Origin: Flavobacterium keumense
Lineage (GTDB): Bacteria > Bacteroidota > Bacteroidia > Flavobacteriales > Flavobacteriaceae
Assembly: GCF_029866485.1 (NCBI RefSeq)
Contig: NZ_CP092332.1
Coordinates: 310,001-374,000, forward strand
DNA: 64,000 nt
Direction: 5' to 3'
Under the pieces are notes generated by a model. That model worked only from the letters and a program-made list of their open reading frames with translations. It was not told the origin of the DNA and ran no database searches. A program made the translations under genes and the position numbers. Positions within the stretch are counted from its first letter, which is position 1, and the number at the start of each line of letters is the position of its first letter. Below, one piece after another: positions 10,120-17,758 of the stretch.

Positions 10120-12396
10120 TTAATTGTTTTTTTGTTTTTCTTGAGCGTCAATCACTGCAATAGCAGCCATGTTAACCATTTCTTCTACACTAGCTCCTAA
10201 TTGAAAGATATGAACTGGCTTACCCATTCCCAACATAATTGGCCCAATAGACTCTACACTATTCAACTCTTTCAATAATTTATAAGTTATATTGGCCGAC
10301 TCTAAATTAGGAAAAATTAAGGTGTTTACTTTTTTACCCGCCAATTTAGAAAATGGAAATTTTTTCTCCAGCATCTCTTGATTTAAAGCAAAATCAGCTT
10401 GAATTTCTCCATCTACTATCAAATCGGGATGATTTTTATGCAAATACGCCACTGCTTCTCTCACTTTTGCTGCACCTTCATTGGTTGATGACCCAAAATT
10501 AGAGAATGACACCATAGCAATTACAGGTTCAATTCCAAACATTCTTGCCGTTTTGGCAGTCATAACAGCAATTTTGGCTAAGTCATCTGCAGACGGATTA
10601 ATATTAATTGCTGTGTCTGACAAAAACATTGGTCCACGAGCCGTCATCATCATATTAGTAGTAGCCACAATAGAAACTCCTGGCGCTTTATCTATTAATT
10701 GTAACATTGGTTTTACCACCGAAGGATAACTTCTCGAGTGTCCAGAAACCAAAGCATCGGCCTCTCCTTCATTCACCATCATAGCAGCAAAATAATTTCT
10801 TTCTCTCATTAATTTTTGAGCGTCTAACAACGAAATTCCTCGTCTTTGTCTTGTTTTCCAATACGCATTTGCAAATCGATTTCGTCTCTCTTCTTCCTCG
10901 GCAATTTTAGTATCAATAATAGTGACATCTGCATCAAAGCCTATTTCATTTTTTAATTCTAAAATTACTTCCTTATCCCCTAACAGAATTGGATAACCAA
11001 TTCCTTCTTCGTGAACAATTTGAGCTGCTTTCAATACATCTAAATGATCTGCTTCAGCAAAAACAATACGTTTCGGATCTCTTTTGGCTCTATTGGTAAT
11101 TAAGCGAACCATTTTATTGTCGTGTCCCAAACGCTCTAAAAGCGATTCTTCATATTCATTCCAATCGGTAATTGGATTTAATGCCACTCCTGAATCCATA
11201 GCTGCTTTAGCTACAGCAGGTGCCACCACAGTGATTAATCTTGGATCAAATGGCGAAGGAATAATGTATTCTCTACCAAAAGTCAATTTAGTCACTCCGT
11301 AAGCTATGTTTACTTGTTCTGGCACATGTTCTTTTGCCAAGGCAGCCAAAGCTCTAACCGCAGCCATTTTCATCGCTTCGTTAATTTTAGTAGCGCGAAC
11401 ATCTAATGCACCTCTAAAAATATATGGAAACCCAAGTACATTATTCACCTGATTAGGGAAATCAGATCTTCCTGTTGCCATGATCACATCTTTTCGGGTA
11501 GCAATAGCTAGATTATAATCAATTTCTGGAATTGGATTTGCCATAGCAAAAACAATTGGATTATCTGCCATTGTTAATAACATCTCAGGCGACATAATAT
11601 CTCCCGACGATAATCCTAAGAAGATGTCTGCCCCTACTAAAGCCTCTGCCAATGTCATCTGTGGCATATCCTTAGCATATTTTTGTTGTAATGATGATAA
11701 CGAAGGATTGTCTTTGGTTAACAAACCTTTACTATTAAACATCAATATATTTTCTAATTTTACTCCTAATAAAATGTATAAATCGGCACAAGCCAAGGCG
11801 GCAGAACCAGCACCAGAAACCACCATTTTCATGTCTTCGGCTTTCTTGCCTGCTAATTCTAAGGCATTAATAAGCGCTGCTGAAGAAATAATTGCCGTTC
11901 CATGTTGATCATCATGCATTACTGGAATATTCAATTCATCAACCAAACGACGCTCAATCTCAAATGATTCTGGTGCTTTGATATCTTCTAAATTGATTCC
12001 TCCAAAAGTGGGTGCAATATTTTTAACGGTTTGAATAAATTCTTCTACATTTTTGGTGTCCACCTCAATATCAAACACATCAATTCCAGCAAAAATTTTA
12101 AACAACAAACCTTTACCTTCCATCACTGGCTTAGAAGCTTCAGGACCGATATCTCCTAATCCTAAAACAGCGGTACCGTTTGAAATTACTGCAACTAAAT
12201 TCCCTTTTGTAGTATATTTATAGACATCATTAATGTCTTTTGCAATTTCCAAACAAGGTTCGGCTACACCAGGAGAATAGGCTAAAGACAAATCTCTTTG
12301 TGTAGCGTATTTTTTAGTTGGAAGTACTTGAATTTTACCTGGCTGGGGTTTTGAATGATATAATAAAGCCTCACTTTTTTTATTATTTTTATCCAT
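10120..12396 (-). CDS. maeB: NADP-dependent malic enzyme with C-terminal phosphotransacetylase-like domain
   Basis: A 758-residue two-domain protein. The N-terminal half (about 1-430) is malic enzyme: YSPGVAEPCLEIAKD, the catalytic/metal segment VMHDDQHGTAIISSAALINAL, and the nucleotide-binding MVVSGAGSAALACADLY. The C-terminal half (about 430-758) is a PTA/PTB domain (AEADHLDVLKAAQIVHEEGI, VSGHSRSYPSVVKPMLQLI), which in MaeB enzymes is regulatory rather than a working phosphotransacetylase. The enzyme oxidatively decarboxylates malate to pyruvate with NADPH formation. A TATCTTTG -7 box lies about 25 nt upstream of the ATG, so this gene probably heads a maeB-ruvA-sprA operon. Confidence 0.95.
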   Translation of the reverse strand: MDKNNKKSEALLYHSKPQPGKIQVLPTKKYATQRDLSLAYSPGVAEPCLEIAKDINDVYKYTTKGNLVAVISNGTAVLGLGDIGPEASKPVMEGKGLLFKIFAGIDVFDIEVDTKNVEEFIQTVKNIAPTFGGINLEDIKAPESFEIERRLVDELNIPVMHDDQHGTAIISSAALINALELAGKKAEDMKMVVSGAGSAALACADLYILLGVKLENILMFNSKGLLTKDNPSLSSLQQKYAKDMPQMTLAEALVGADIFLGLSSGDIMSPEMLLTMADNPIVFAMANPIPEIDYNLAIATRKDVIMATGRSDFPNQVNNVLGFPYIFRGALDVRATKINEAMKMAAVRALAALAKEHVPEQVNIAYGVTKLTFGREYIIPSPFDPRLITVVAPAVAKAAMDSGVALNPITDWNEYEESLLERLGHDNKMVRLITNRAKRDPKRIVFAEADHLDVLKAAQIVHEEGIGYPILLGDKEVILELKNEIGFDADVTIIDTKIAEEEERRNRFANAYWKTRQRRGISLLDAQKLMRERNYFAAMMVNEGEADALVSGHSRSYPSVVKPMLQLIDKAPGVSIVATTNMMMTARGPMFLSDTAININPSADDLAKIAVMTAKTARMFGIEPVIAMVSFSNFGSSTNEGAAKVREAVAYLHKNHPDLIVDGEIQADFALNQEMLEKKFPFSKLAGKKVNTLIFPNLESANITYKLLKELNSVESIGPIMLGMGKPVHIFQLGASVEEMVNMAAIAVIDAQEKQKNN

Positions 12397-12418
12397 TTGG
12401 TTCTATTTTTCTAATTGA

Positions 12419-12426
12419 CAAAGATA
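12419..12426 (-). promoter_or_regulatory. maeB promoter -7 box (TATCTTTG)
   Basis: Minus-strand TATCTTTG matches TAnnTTTG and would start transcription about 17 nt before the maeB ATG. It lies downstream of the CBS-gene terminator, so maeB-ruvA-sprA has its own promoter. Confidence 0.5.
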
Positions 12427-12500
12427 GAACTCTTGACCGAAATAGGAGAGATTAAGTTCATTCTTTTACAAGTAAGAGTACTATTTTCAAGTAAATGTCA

Positions 12501-12535
12501 AAAAAAACAGCTACAAATTACTGTAGCTGTTTCCT
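12501..12535 (-). terminator. Intrinsic terminator of the CBS-domain gene
   Basis: The minus strand reads AAACAGCTAC, an 8-nt loop, then GTAGCTGTTT and further T residues. This is a 10-bp stem followed by a T run, about 20 nt after the stop codon at 12552. Confidence 0.8.
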
Positions 12536-12551
12536 ATTTTTTTTTAATTTT

Positions 12552-12977
12552 TTATTGTGTTATATACGAATTTAGATGATTAATCGTATCTTTTTGAATC
12601 TCAATAATAGCTTTTACAACATCACTAATTGAAATAATCCCAATTACCTTATCTTCTTCTAAAACAGGCAAATGTCTTATTTTTTTGGTATTCATCAACT
12701 CCATACAATACTCTAAAGTATCGGATGGTTTGACACAGATTACCTCACTTACCATAATTTCTTTAACTAAGGTCTCTTTAGATGATTTATCTTTCAAAAC
12801 GATTTTACGGGCGTAATCTCTCTCTGAAAGAATTCCTTTTAAAATGGCATCTTCAATTACGAGAATTGCACCTATATTTTTTTCACTCATTACAGTTAAT
12901 GCTTCATACACTGTATGAGATGAAAGGACAGAATAGACTTCCTTTCCTTTAGCATTTAGGATTTGGTTTACAGTCAT
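12552..12977 (-). CDS. CBS-domain pair protein
   Basis: The 141 residues are made up almost entirely of two CBS motifs, roughly residues 8-62 (TVYEALTVMSEKNIGAILVIEDAILKGILSERDYARKI) and 74-130 (VKPSDTLEYCMELMNTKKIRHLPVLEEDKVIGIISISDVV). Such stand-alone Bateman modules bind adenine nucleotides and act as energy sensors for partner proteins. No partner domain is attached here, and neither flanking gene gives one. It stands between the sugar kinase gene and maeB, ends with its own terminator, and no good -7 box was found upstream. Confidence 0.88.
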   Translation of the reverse strand: MTVNQILNAKGKEVYSVLSSHTVYEALTVMSEKNIGAILVIEDAILKGILSERDYARKIVLKDKSSKETLVKEIMVSEVICVKPSDTLEYCMELMNTKKIRHLPVLEEDKVIGIISISDVVKAIIEIQKDTINHLNSYITQ

Positions 12978-13040
12978 AACAAGTATTTTTAGTGAACTAT
13001 AAAGTTAAAAAAAATGTTCAAAAAAACAACTTTTAGAAGC

Positions 13041-13985
13041 TTATTTAGCTACTTCTGCCCCTAAATACTCCTGAATATTAATCCCTTCTGGAAGTCTTCC
13101 AACGTTTTGTAATTTTAAAACGGCTAATTTTTGGGCAATCGTAATCGTTTCCTCAAAGTCTTTTCCTAACAAACGGGCATACAAAAATCCAGTCCAAAAA
13201 GCATCTCCTGCTCCTGTGGTGTCTTTAATATCATCTATTCGAGTGGCTTGTTGATGGAACATTCCGAATTCTTTATCAGACAAAACGACTCCATCTTTAC
13301 CTTTGGTCAAACAAATAGTAGAAGCACCCAAATCATGGAAATAGTCAAAAATATAATCTTCGGTTTTTGAAGCGGCAAAAAGGCGGTAGCAATCGTCTTC
13401 ACTCAATTTTACCAAAGGATTAGTTGACAAATACTCTCGCAACACCTGTTTGGCTTCTTCTCTGTCTGGCCAAATTCGTTCCGAAAAGTTAATATCAATA
13501 CTGGTTTGCAATCCTAAAGCTTTGGCTTTTTTGGCACTTTCTACAATCGTAGTTCGGGCTGGATTTTTGCTTAAAGCAAAACAAGTAGTATGAAAGATTT
13601 TAGCCCTTTCTAACAATTCATCTGGAATTTGAGAAGGTAAAATTTGATAATCAGCCTCTCTGTACGGAATAAAATCAGGTGTTCCTGTCGACTTTGACAC
13701 AAAAATTACCGAAGTAGGTTCTGTTTCTGATTTTCGAACCTGAGATGTAATTACATGGTTATCTTTTAACTTTCGAACGATATATTCGCCCAAGCCATCT
13801 TCACCACAGGTTGCTACTATAACTGACTTTAAGCCCAAACGGGTGGCATTTACAGCAACGTTTGTTGGTGAACCTCCCAGAAAGCGGTGGTAATCTTTGG
13901 TTCTATTAATTGATGTATTTACTTCATGGCCTATAAAATCTATAAGCACTTCTCCTGCACATATAAGGTCAACTGTTTTTTCCAA
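13041..13985 (-). CDS. PfkB-family sugar kinase
   Basis: A 314-residue ribokinase-fold kinase. The first PfkB signature appears as FLGGSPTNVAVNATRLGL (about residues 36-53). The second is DTTGAGDAFWTGFLYA near residue 260, whose Asp in GAGD is the catalytic base. Within the family it resembles fructokinases and 5-dehydro-2-deoxygluconokinases; no iol genes are near, so a fructokinase-like role is more likely. It is the second gene after the SLC45-like transporter (37 bp gap) in a unit headed by tandem CGAAAACG operators, so the substrate is probably the sugar released from what that transporter imports. Confidence 0.85.
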   Translation of the reverse strand: MEKTVDLICAGEVLIDFIGHEVNTSINRTKDYHRFLGGSPTNVAVNATRLGLKSVIVATCGEDGLGEYIVRKLKDNHVITSQVRKSETEPTSVIFVSKSTGTPDFIPYREADYQILPSQIPDELLERAKIFHTTCFALSKNPARTTIVESAKKAKALGLQTSIDINFSERIWPDREEAKQVLREYLSTNPLVKLSEDDCYRLFAASKTEDYIFDYFHDLGASTICLTKGKDGVVLSDKEFGMFHQQATRIDDIKDTTGAGDAFWTGFLYARLLGKDFEETITIAQKLAVLKLQNVGRLPEGINIQEYLGAEVAK

Positions 13986-14022
13986 TTTAAAATTATAAAG
14001 ATTAAAAAATTTATACTAGTTA

Positions 14023-15321
14023 CTAATGAGAAACTTTCTTTGATTTTATCAAGAGTGTGCAAAGTGCACCTATAATTAACAAAACCCCAGCAAAAACTAT
14101 AGCTAATCGAGCATCATTATTTAAGAAATTTTTCAAGACATATCCAAAAGTAAGATTCTGAATAATCATTGGAATTACAATCATCATATTGATAATTCCC
14201 ATATACACTCCATATCGCTCCTTAGGAATATTATTAACAATGATTAAATACGGAATACCCATCATACTCGCCCAACCAACACCATAACCGATAATAATTG
14301 CAAAAAACAAATATTGATTATGTACAGTCGGAAAAATGATAAAACTTAAACCTGCTAAAACCAAACAAGCAAAATGCACTAATTTTGGGCTGTACTTTTT
14401 AGCTAATTTAGCCAAGTAAAAAGCAACTGAAAAGGTAATTATAAATCCAAAAGCTCCTATCAACCCATTCCATTCAACTGCATTTTCATAAAGAGATTTA
14501 TTTTTTGGGGTCGTATTCCAAACCGAAAGCGCAATACTTTTAGCATTATTTTGCCAGTAACACATTAAAGCATACCACTGAAATAAATATACTAAAAATA
14601 ACTGCCACATTACTTTAGGCATCTCCAAAACCGCTTTATAAATATCTATAAATGGTGAGAATATATTTAATGGCTCTGCTTTAAGTTGAACTAACTCTTC
14701 TTGTGTTGGTGGTATTTCGGGAGTTTTTTTCATACTCCACCAAATAGAAGTGATGGATAATACTGATCCAAGAAAAAAAGAGGCATAAATCCAATTAGGC
14801 AAAGAACCTGTATATCCAACAAAAACTATTGGAAATAAGAAAAGTGAAATATAAGACAAAAACTGTCCAAAACCAGTAAAGAAACTTTGCGCTTGAAAAC
14901 CTGTTGGCTGTTGTTCTTCGTCTAATGTATCGGCAACAAATGCGCGATACGGTTCCATAGCGGTATTATTTCCAACGTCTAATAATAATAATAATCCCGC
15001 CGCCATCCATAATGAACTACTAAATGGGTATAGCAATAATGCCAAACTACAAATCATAGCGCCTATAAAAAAATAGGGTTTGCGTCGTCCCCAACGTGGG
15101 TGCCATGTTTTATCACTCATAGCCCCGATAATCGGTTGAATTAACAATCCAGTTAATGGTCCTGCAAGGTTCAGAATAGGGATTTGATCTGGATTTGCAC
15201 CTAAAAAATCATAAATAGGATTGACTGCACTTTGCTGCAAACCAAAACTATATTGGATACCAAAAAATCCAACATTCATATTAATTATTTGCCAGAAACT
15301 TAATTTTAATTTTGTACTCAT
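14023..15321 (-). CDS. MFS sugar transporter, SLC45 / sucrose-symporter-like
   Basis: A 432-residue protein with 12 predicted membrane segments. The loop after segment 2 reads GAMSDKTWHPRWGRRKPYFF, which resembles the RWGRRKPY signature of the GPH/SLC45 group of proton-coupled disaccharide (sucrose, maltose) carriers. LQQSAVNPIYDFLGA in the first segment also fits. It probably imports a disaccharide across the inner membrane. It heads a two-gene unit with the PfkB kinase. Its promoter region holds two operator copies of the type also found before susC and the GH32 operon, which links it to the same sugar response. The start is the ATG at 15319-15321. Confidence 0.82.
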   Translation of the reverse strand: MSTKLKLSFWQIINMNVGFFGIQYSFGLQQSAVNPIYDFLGANPDQIPILNLAGPLTGLLIQPIIGAMSDKTWHPRWGRRKPYFFIGAMICSLALLLYPFSSSLWMAAGLLLLLDVGNNTAMEPYRAFVADTLDEEQQPTGFQAQSFFTGFGQFLSYISLFLFPIVFVGYTGSLPNWIYASFFLGSVLSITSIWWSMKKTPEIPPTQEELVQLKAEPLNIFSPFIDIYKAVLEMPKVMWQLFLVYLFQWYALMCYWQNNAKSIALSVWNTTPKNKSLYENAVEWNGLIGAFGFIITFSVAFYLAKLAKKYSPKLVHFACLVLAGLSFIIFPTVHNQYLFFAIIIGYGVGWASMMGIPYLIIVNNIPKERYGVYMGIINMMIVIPMIIQNLTFGYVLKNFLNNDARLAIVFAGVLLIIGALCTLLIKSKKVSH

Positions 15322-15347
15322 CGGGTTTGGTTTATTTGGTTAGTTTA

Positions 15348-15355
15348 TAAAAATA
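15348..15355 (-). promoter_or_regulatory. Predicted -7 box of the transporter/kinase unit (TATTTTTA)
   Basis: Minus-strand TATTTTTA differs from TAnnTTTG only in the last base. No TTG lies 17-23 bp upstream, so the promoter looks weak. The same octamer occurs in front of the GH32 operon. It lies 62.5 bp from the centre of the perfect palindrome at 15411-15424. Confidence 0.45.
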
Positions 15356-15389
15356 GTCTGAAAATAACAATCTAAAGGGCTAATAATAC

Positions 15390-15424
15390 AAAAAACGTTT
15401 TCGTTTATCGCGAAAACGTTTTCG
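15390..15424. promoter_or_regulatory. Tandem LacI-family operators upstream of the transporter/kinase unit
   Basis: A perfect 14-bp palindrome CGAAAACGTTTTCG at 15411-15424 and a near copy AAAAAACGTTTTCG at 15390-15403 (12 of 14). Their centres are 21 bp apart, two helical turns. Central-CG palindromes of this kind are typical LacI-family binding sites. They lie upstream of the predicted -7 box, by 62.5 and 41.5 bp to the centres. Confidence 0.8.
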
Positions 15425-15454
15425 AGTTGACTAATTTATCAAAGAAAAATAGTC

Positions 15455-16366
15455 TTATTTTGAAGCGAAAGGGATAATTATTTTTGTTTCCCATTCTAAT
15501 TCATTTCCTCCATTAAATGGATTGGCTAAGAAGTTTTCTAGAACTCTATTTTCTAAATTAATCTGATTTCTTTTAGCGTAATCTATAAGAGCAAACCAAG
15601 CCCTATCAGAAGTTCTAAAATTTCCATAATAAGTGGCTTTCAAGCCTTTAATAGAAGGTATAGCCTTAAATTTCACTTTAGCATCTGGCACTTGGATGGC
15701 TTGTTTAGAGACTGGAAAACAATAATTAAACTCTAATGTTTCTTTATCTCTATTCCAATTAGTGACTTCAACATAAGGCTTCCCAATAATTTTAATATTA
15801 TTTTTTTGTAAATAGCCTGTGATATAACCATCATTACTTATCATAGTTTGTGCTTTTTCAGACATAATACTAGTTAACTTAATATAGGCTACATAATCTG
15901 ATTTTGAAGAACCCTCTCCCTCAACTTTTACCTTAAAAGCTTTCAAATGCTGTTCCAGTCCATTCTTAAAATCTGTTACTCTAGCAATCTGTTCTTTTTT
16001 GAAAGGAGTTTCAATAAAAGGAGCTGTTAAGCGATTATAGAAACTATGACCTAATTCTTTAATCCCAATACTAACTTCAGAAGTCGAATCATTTATAGCA
16101 TTAATCTCCCAATTATACTCCACTTTACGATCCCCTTTTGAAAATTCTAATTTTAGTTGTTCATATTCTTTTTTTTCTAAAATAGCTACTGTCTCTTTAC
16201 CAACTCTATTTTGGTTAAATGCCCATTCCTGAACACCTTGAGAGATAGTTCCTGTAGCTGTTTTAGCTTTAAAAGAAATTATATAATCAGACTGTTTGAT
16301 TAAAAAATACCACCCTAATAGAGCACTTAAAATTATAACAATTGACCATTTAATTTTAGCATTCAT
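15455..16366 (-). CDS. Membrane-anchored SRPBCC / GyrI-effector-binding-like protein
   Basis: A 303-residue protein with one N-terminal membrane helix (about 7-24, IKWSIVIILSALLGWYFLI). Residues about 28-145 resemble a START/SRPBCC fold of the kind that follows such an anchor (ISFKAKTATGTISQGVQEWAF). The C-terminal half (about 150-300) has the layout of AraC-type effector-binding (GyrI-like) domains, for example GKPYVEVTNWNRDKETLEFNYCFPV. No DNA-binding domain is present, so it is not itself a regulator. It is the last gene of the ASPIC/VCBS - PAP2 set, 14 bp after the PAP2 gene, and ends before the operators at 15390. The function is unknown; both domain assignments are from pattern only. 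Confidence 0.65.
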   Translation of the reverse strand: MNAKIKWSIVIILSALLGWYFLIKQSDYIISFKAKTATGTISQGVQEWAFNQNRVGKETVAILEKKEYEQLKLEFSKGDRKVEYNWEINAINDSTSEVSIGIKELGHSFYNRLTAPFIETPFKKEQIARVTDFKNGLEQHLKAFKVKVEGEGSSKSDYVAYIKLTSIMSEKAQTMISNDGYITGYLQKNNIKIIGKPYVEVTNWNRDKETLEFNYCFPVSKQAIQVPDAKVKFKAIPSIKGLKATYYGNFRTSDRAWFALIDYAKRNQINLENRVLENFLANPFNGGNELEWETKIIIPFASK

Positions 16367-16380
16367 TGTTTTAATTGGAT

Positions 16381-17739
16381 TTATTTAGTTTTAAAAAAAT
16401 TGATTTTACTATTGATAAAATTACCTAGGTTAGTTCCTTGAACCACTCCATTTTCAATTGCAGCTCTGTAATGAATTCCTCCATATAATCTACTTATCGA
16501 AGCCTCTGAAGCTGCTTGTTTAAAAGATTTAAAATTTCTTTTAGGCAATCCAAAAGGAATTTCCGAATCGTCAGTGTAGCTGAAATTATCCCCAAAAATA
16601 CTGGTCAAAATAACCGAAGCACAAGAAGAAGCTACAGAATGCCCACTTGTGTATTCAGGAAATGGAGGTGTTTGCAATTGTGGTCGCCAATTTTCATCAA
16701 TATACAAATTAATATACGTTTCTGGTCGAATCACATTCGTTCTGTATTTTTCATGCCAACAGCTTATAAAACTTTCAAAAATTCCAATAGAAGTTTTGGT
16801 GTTGACAAAAACAGCTGTTTCAAAATCAGATTTTGTTTTCTTCAAAGCAATTTTTGCAATATTAATCCAATGCGCATCTGGTGAGTTTTTCTTTTTGGCA
16901 AACATCATGTGGCCTTGAGTTACTGTTGCATACGGATTACAATCCCAAAAAGTGGCTATTGCTGATTCTTCAGGAATTTGAGTGGATTTAGTATTCTCAA
17001 ATTCCACTAATTTTTTAGAAATCATATTCCCAACATCATAGGTTTCTTTAGCTTCTTTATAAAACAAAGAGTTCTTATCCGTTGAAAAAGGATGTGGTGC
17101 TTTTGGTTTAAATTGCGCTGCAGAATCCATCACTAAAGTTCGTATCTCCCCCCAATGCGGTTCAACCCCATCCATATAGGCAGGTGGAGTAGGTTGCCAT
17201 CTACCAGGTTGATCGGTATGAACAGAGTATTTAGGGTAGGTTCTTGTTTGTTTATAATTGTCTTTACCCATCCATATTTTAATTCTATCCACGACCTTTA
17301 AGGCGTATTGTTTTGAAGCATCAAACTCTTTTTTATTTTCATCATTCCATTTTGCATACAAGCTATCTCTATACTTCTCCAATGCCTCCTCTGAGAATAT
17401 TAGTAATTTGCTTACCTCCATATGTGCAATTAATGCTGCTAAATTTTTATTTACACCACTATTAACCTCTAATTCCGGAATAGAATCTAAACCATGGAGC
17501 TGTCCTTGTAAACTTTTATACTTAGCACTATTCTGCGCAATAATTTCATAAGCAGCTATATTAGGATACACGTATACTCTAGCAGCTACAGGTGGAGAGA
17601 AAATATCATGAACCATAATACCGGTTACTGTATCAACAGCTGCACAATAATCATCTGTAGTAACCACTATAGGTTGTTCTTTTTTACAAGAAGCGAATAC
17701 AATCGCTAGTATTCCAAAAAGGTAAATTTTAGTTTTCAT
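16381..17739 (-). CDS. Vanadium-haloperoxidase-type PAP2 lipoprotein
   Basis: The 452-residue protein starts with a lipoprotein signal (FGILAIVFASC, Cys18). All residues that bind vanadate or phosphate in this superfamily are present with the right spacing: Lys331-x6-Arg338-Pro339, Ser365-Gly-His367-Ser, and Arg417-x5-His423. It could therefore be a vanadium-dependent haloperoxidase or an acid phosphatase; the sequence alone does not decide, and the haloperoxidase-like length and spacing favour the former fold group. It would sit in the periplasm or on the cell surface. It follows two FG-GAP/ASPIC lipoprotein genes (19 bp gap) and precedes the SRPBCC-like gene, evidently one operon. Confidence 0.83.
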   Translation of the reverse strand: MKTKIYLFGILAIVFASCKKEQPIVVTTDDYCAAVDTVTGIMVHDIFSPPVAARVYVYPNIAAYEIIAQNSAKYKSLQGQLHGLDSIPELEVNSGVNKNLAALIAHMEVSKLLIFSEEALEKYRDSLYAKWNDENKKEFDASKQYALKVVDRIKIWMGKDNYKQTRTYPKYSVHTDQPGRWQPTPPAYMDGVEPHWGEIRTLVMDSAAQFKPKAPHPFSTDKNSLFYKEAKETYDVGNMISKKLVEFENTKSTQIPEESAIATFWDCNPYATVTQGHMMFAKKKNSPDAHWINIAKIALKKTKSDFETAVFVNTKTSIGIFESFISCWHEKYRTNVIRPETYINLYIDENWRPQLQTPPFPEYTSGHSVASSCASVILTSIFGDNFSYTDDSEIPFGLPKRNFKSFKQAASEASISRLYGGIHYRAAIENGVVQGTNLGNFINSKINFFKTK

Positions 17740-17758
17740 TTTTTAAAAAATATATAGT

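Noticed and set aside
16516..16918. Plus-strand ORFs opposite the PAP2 gene
   Set aside because: They are antisense to a gene with complete catalytic motifs and have no recognisable domain or promoter.
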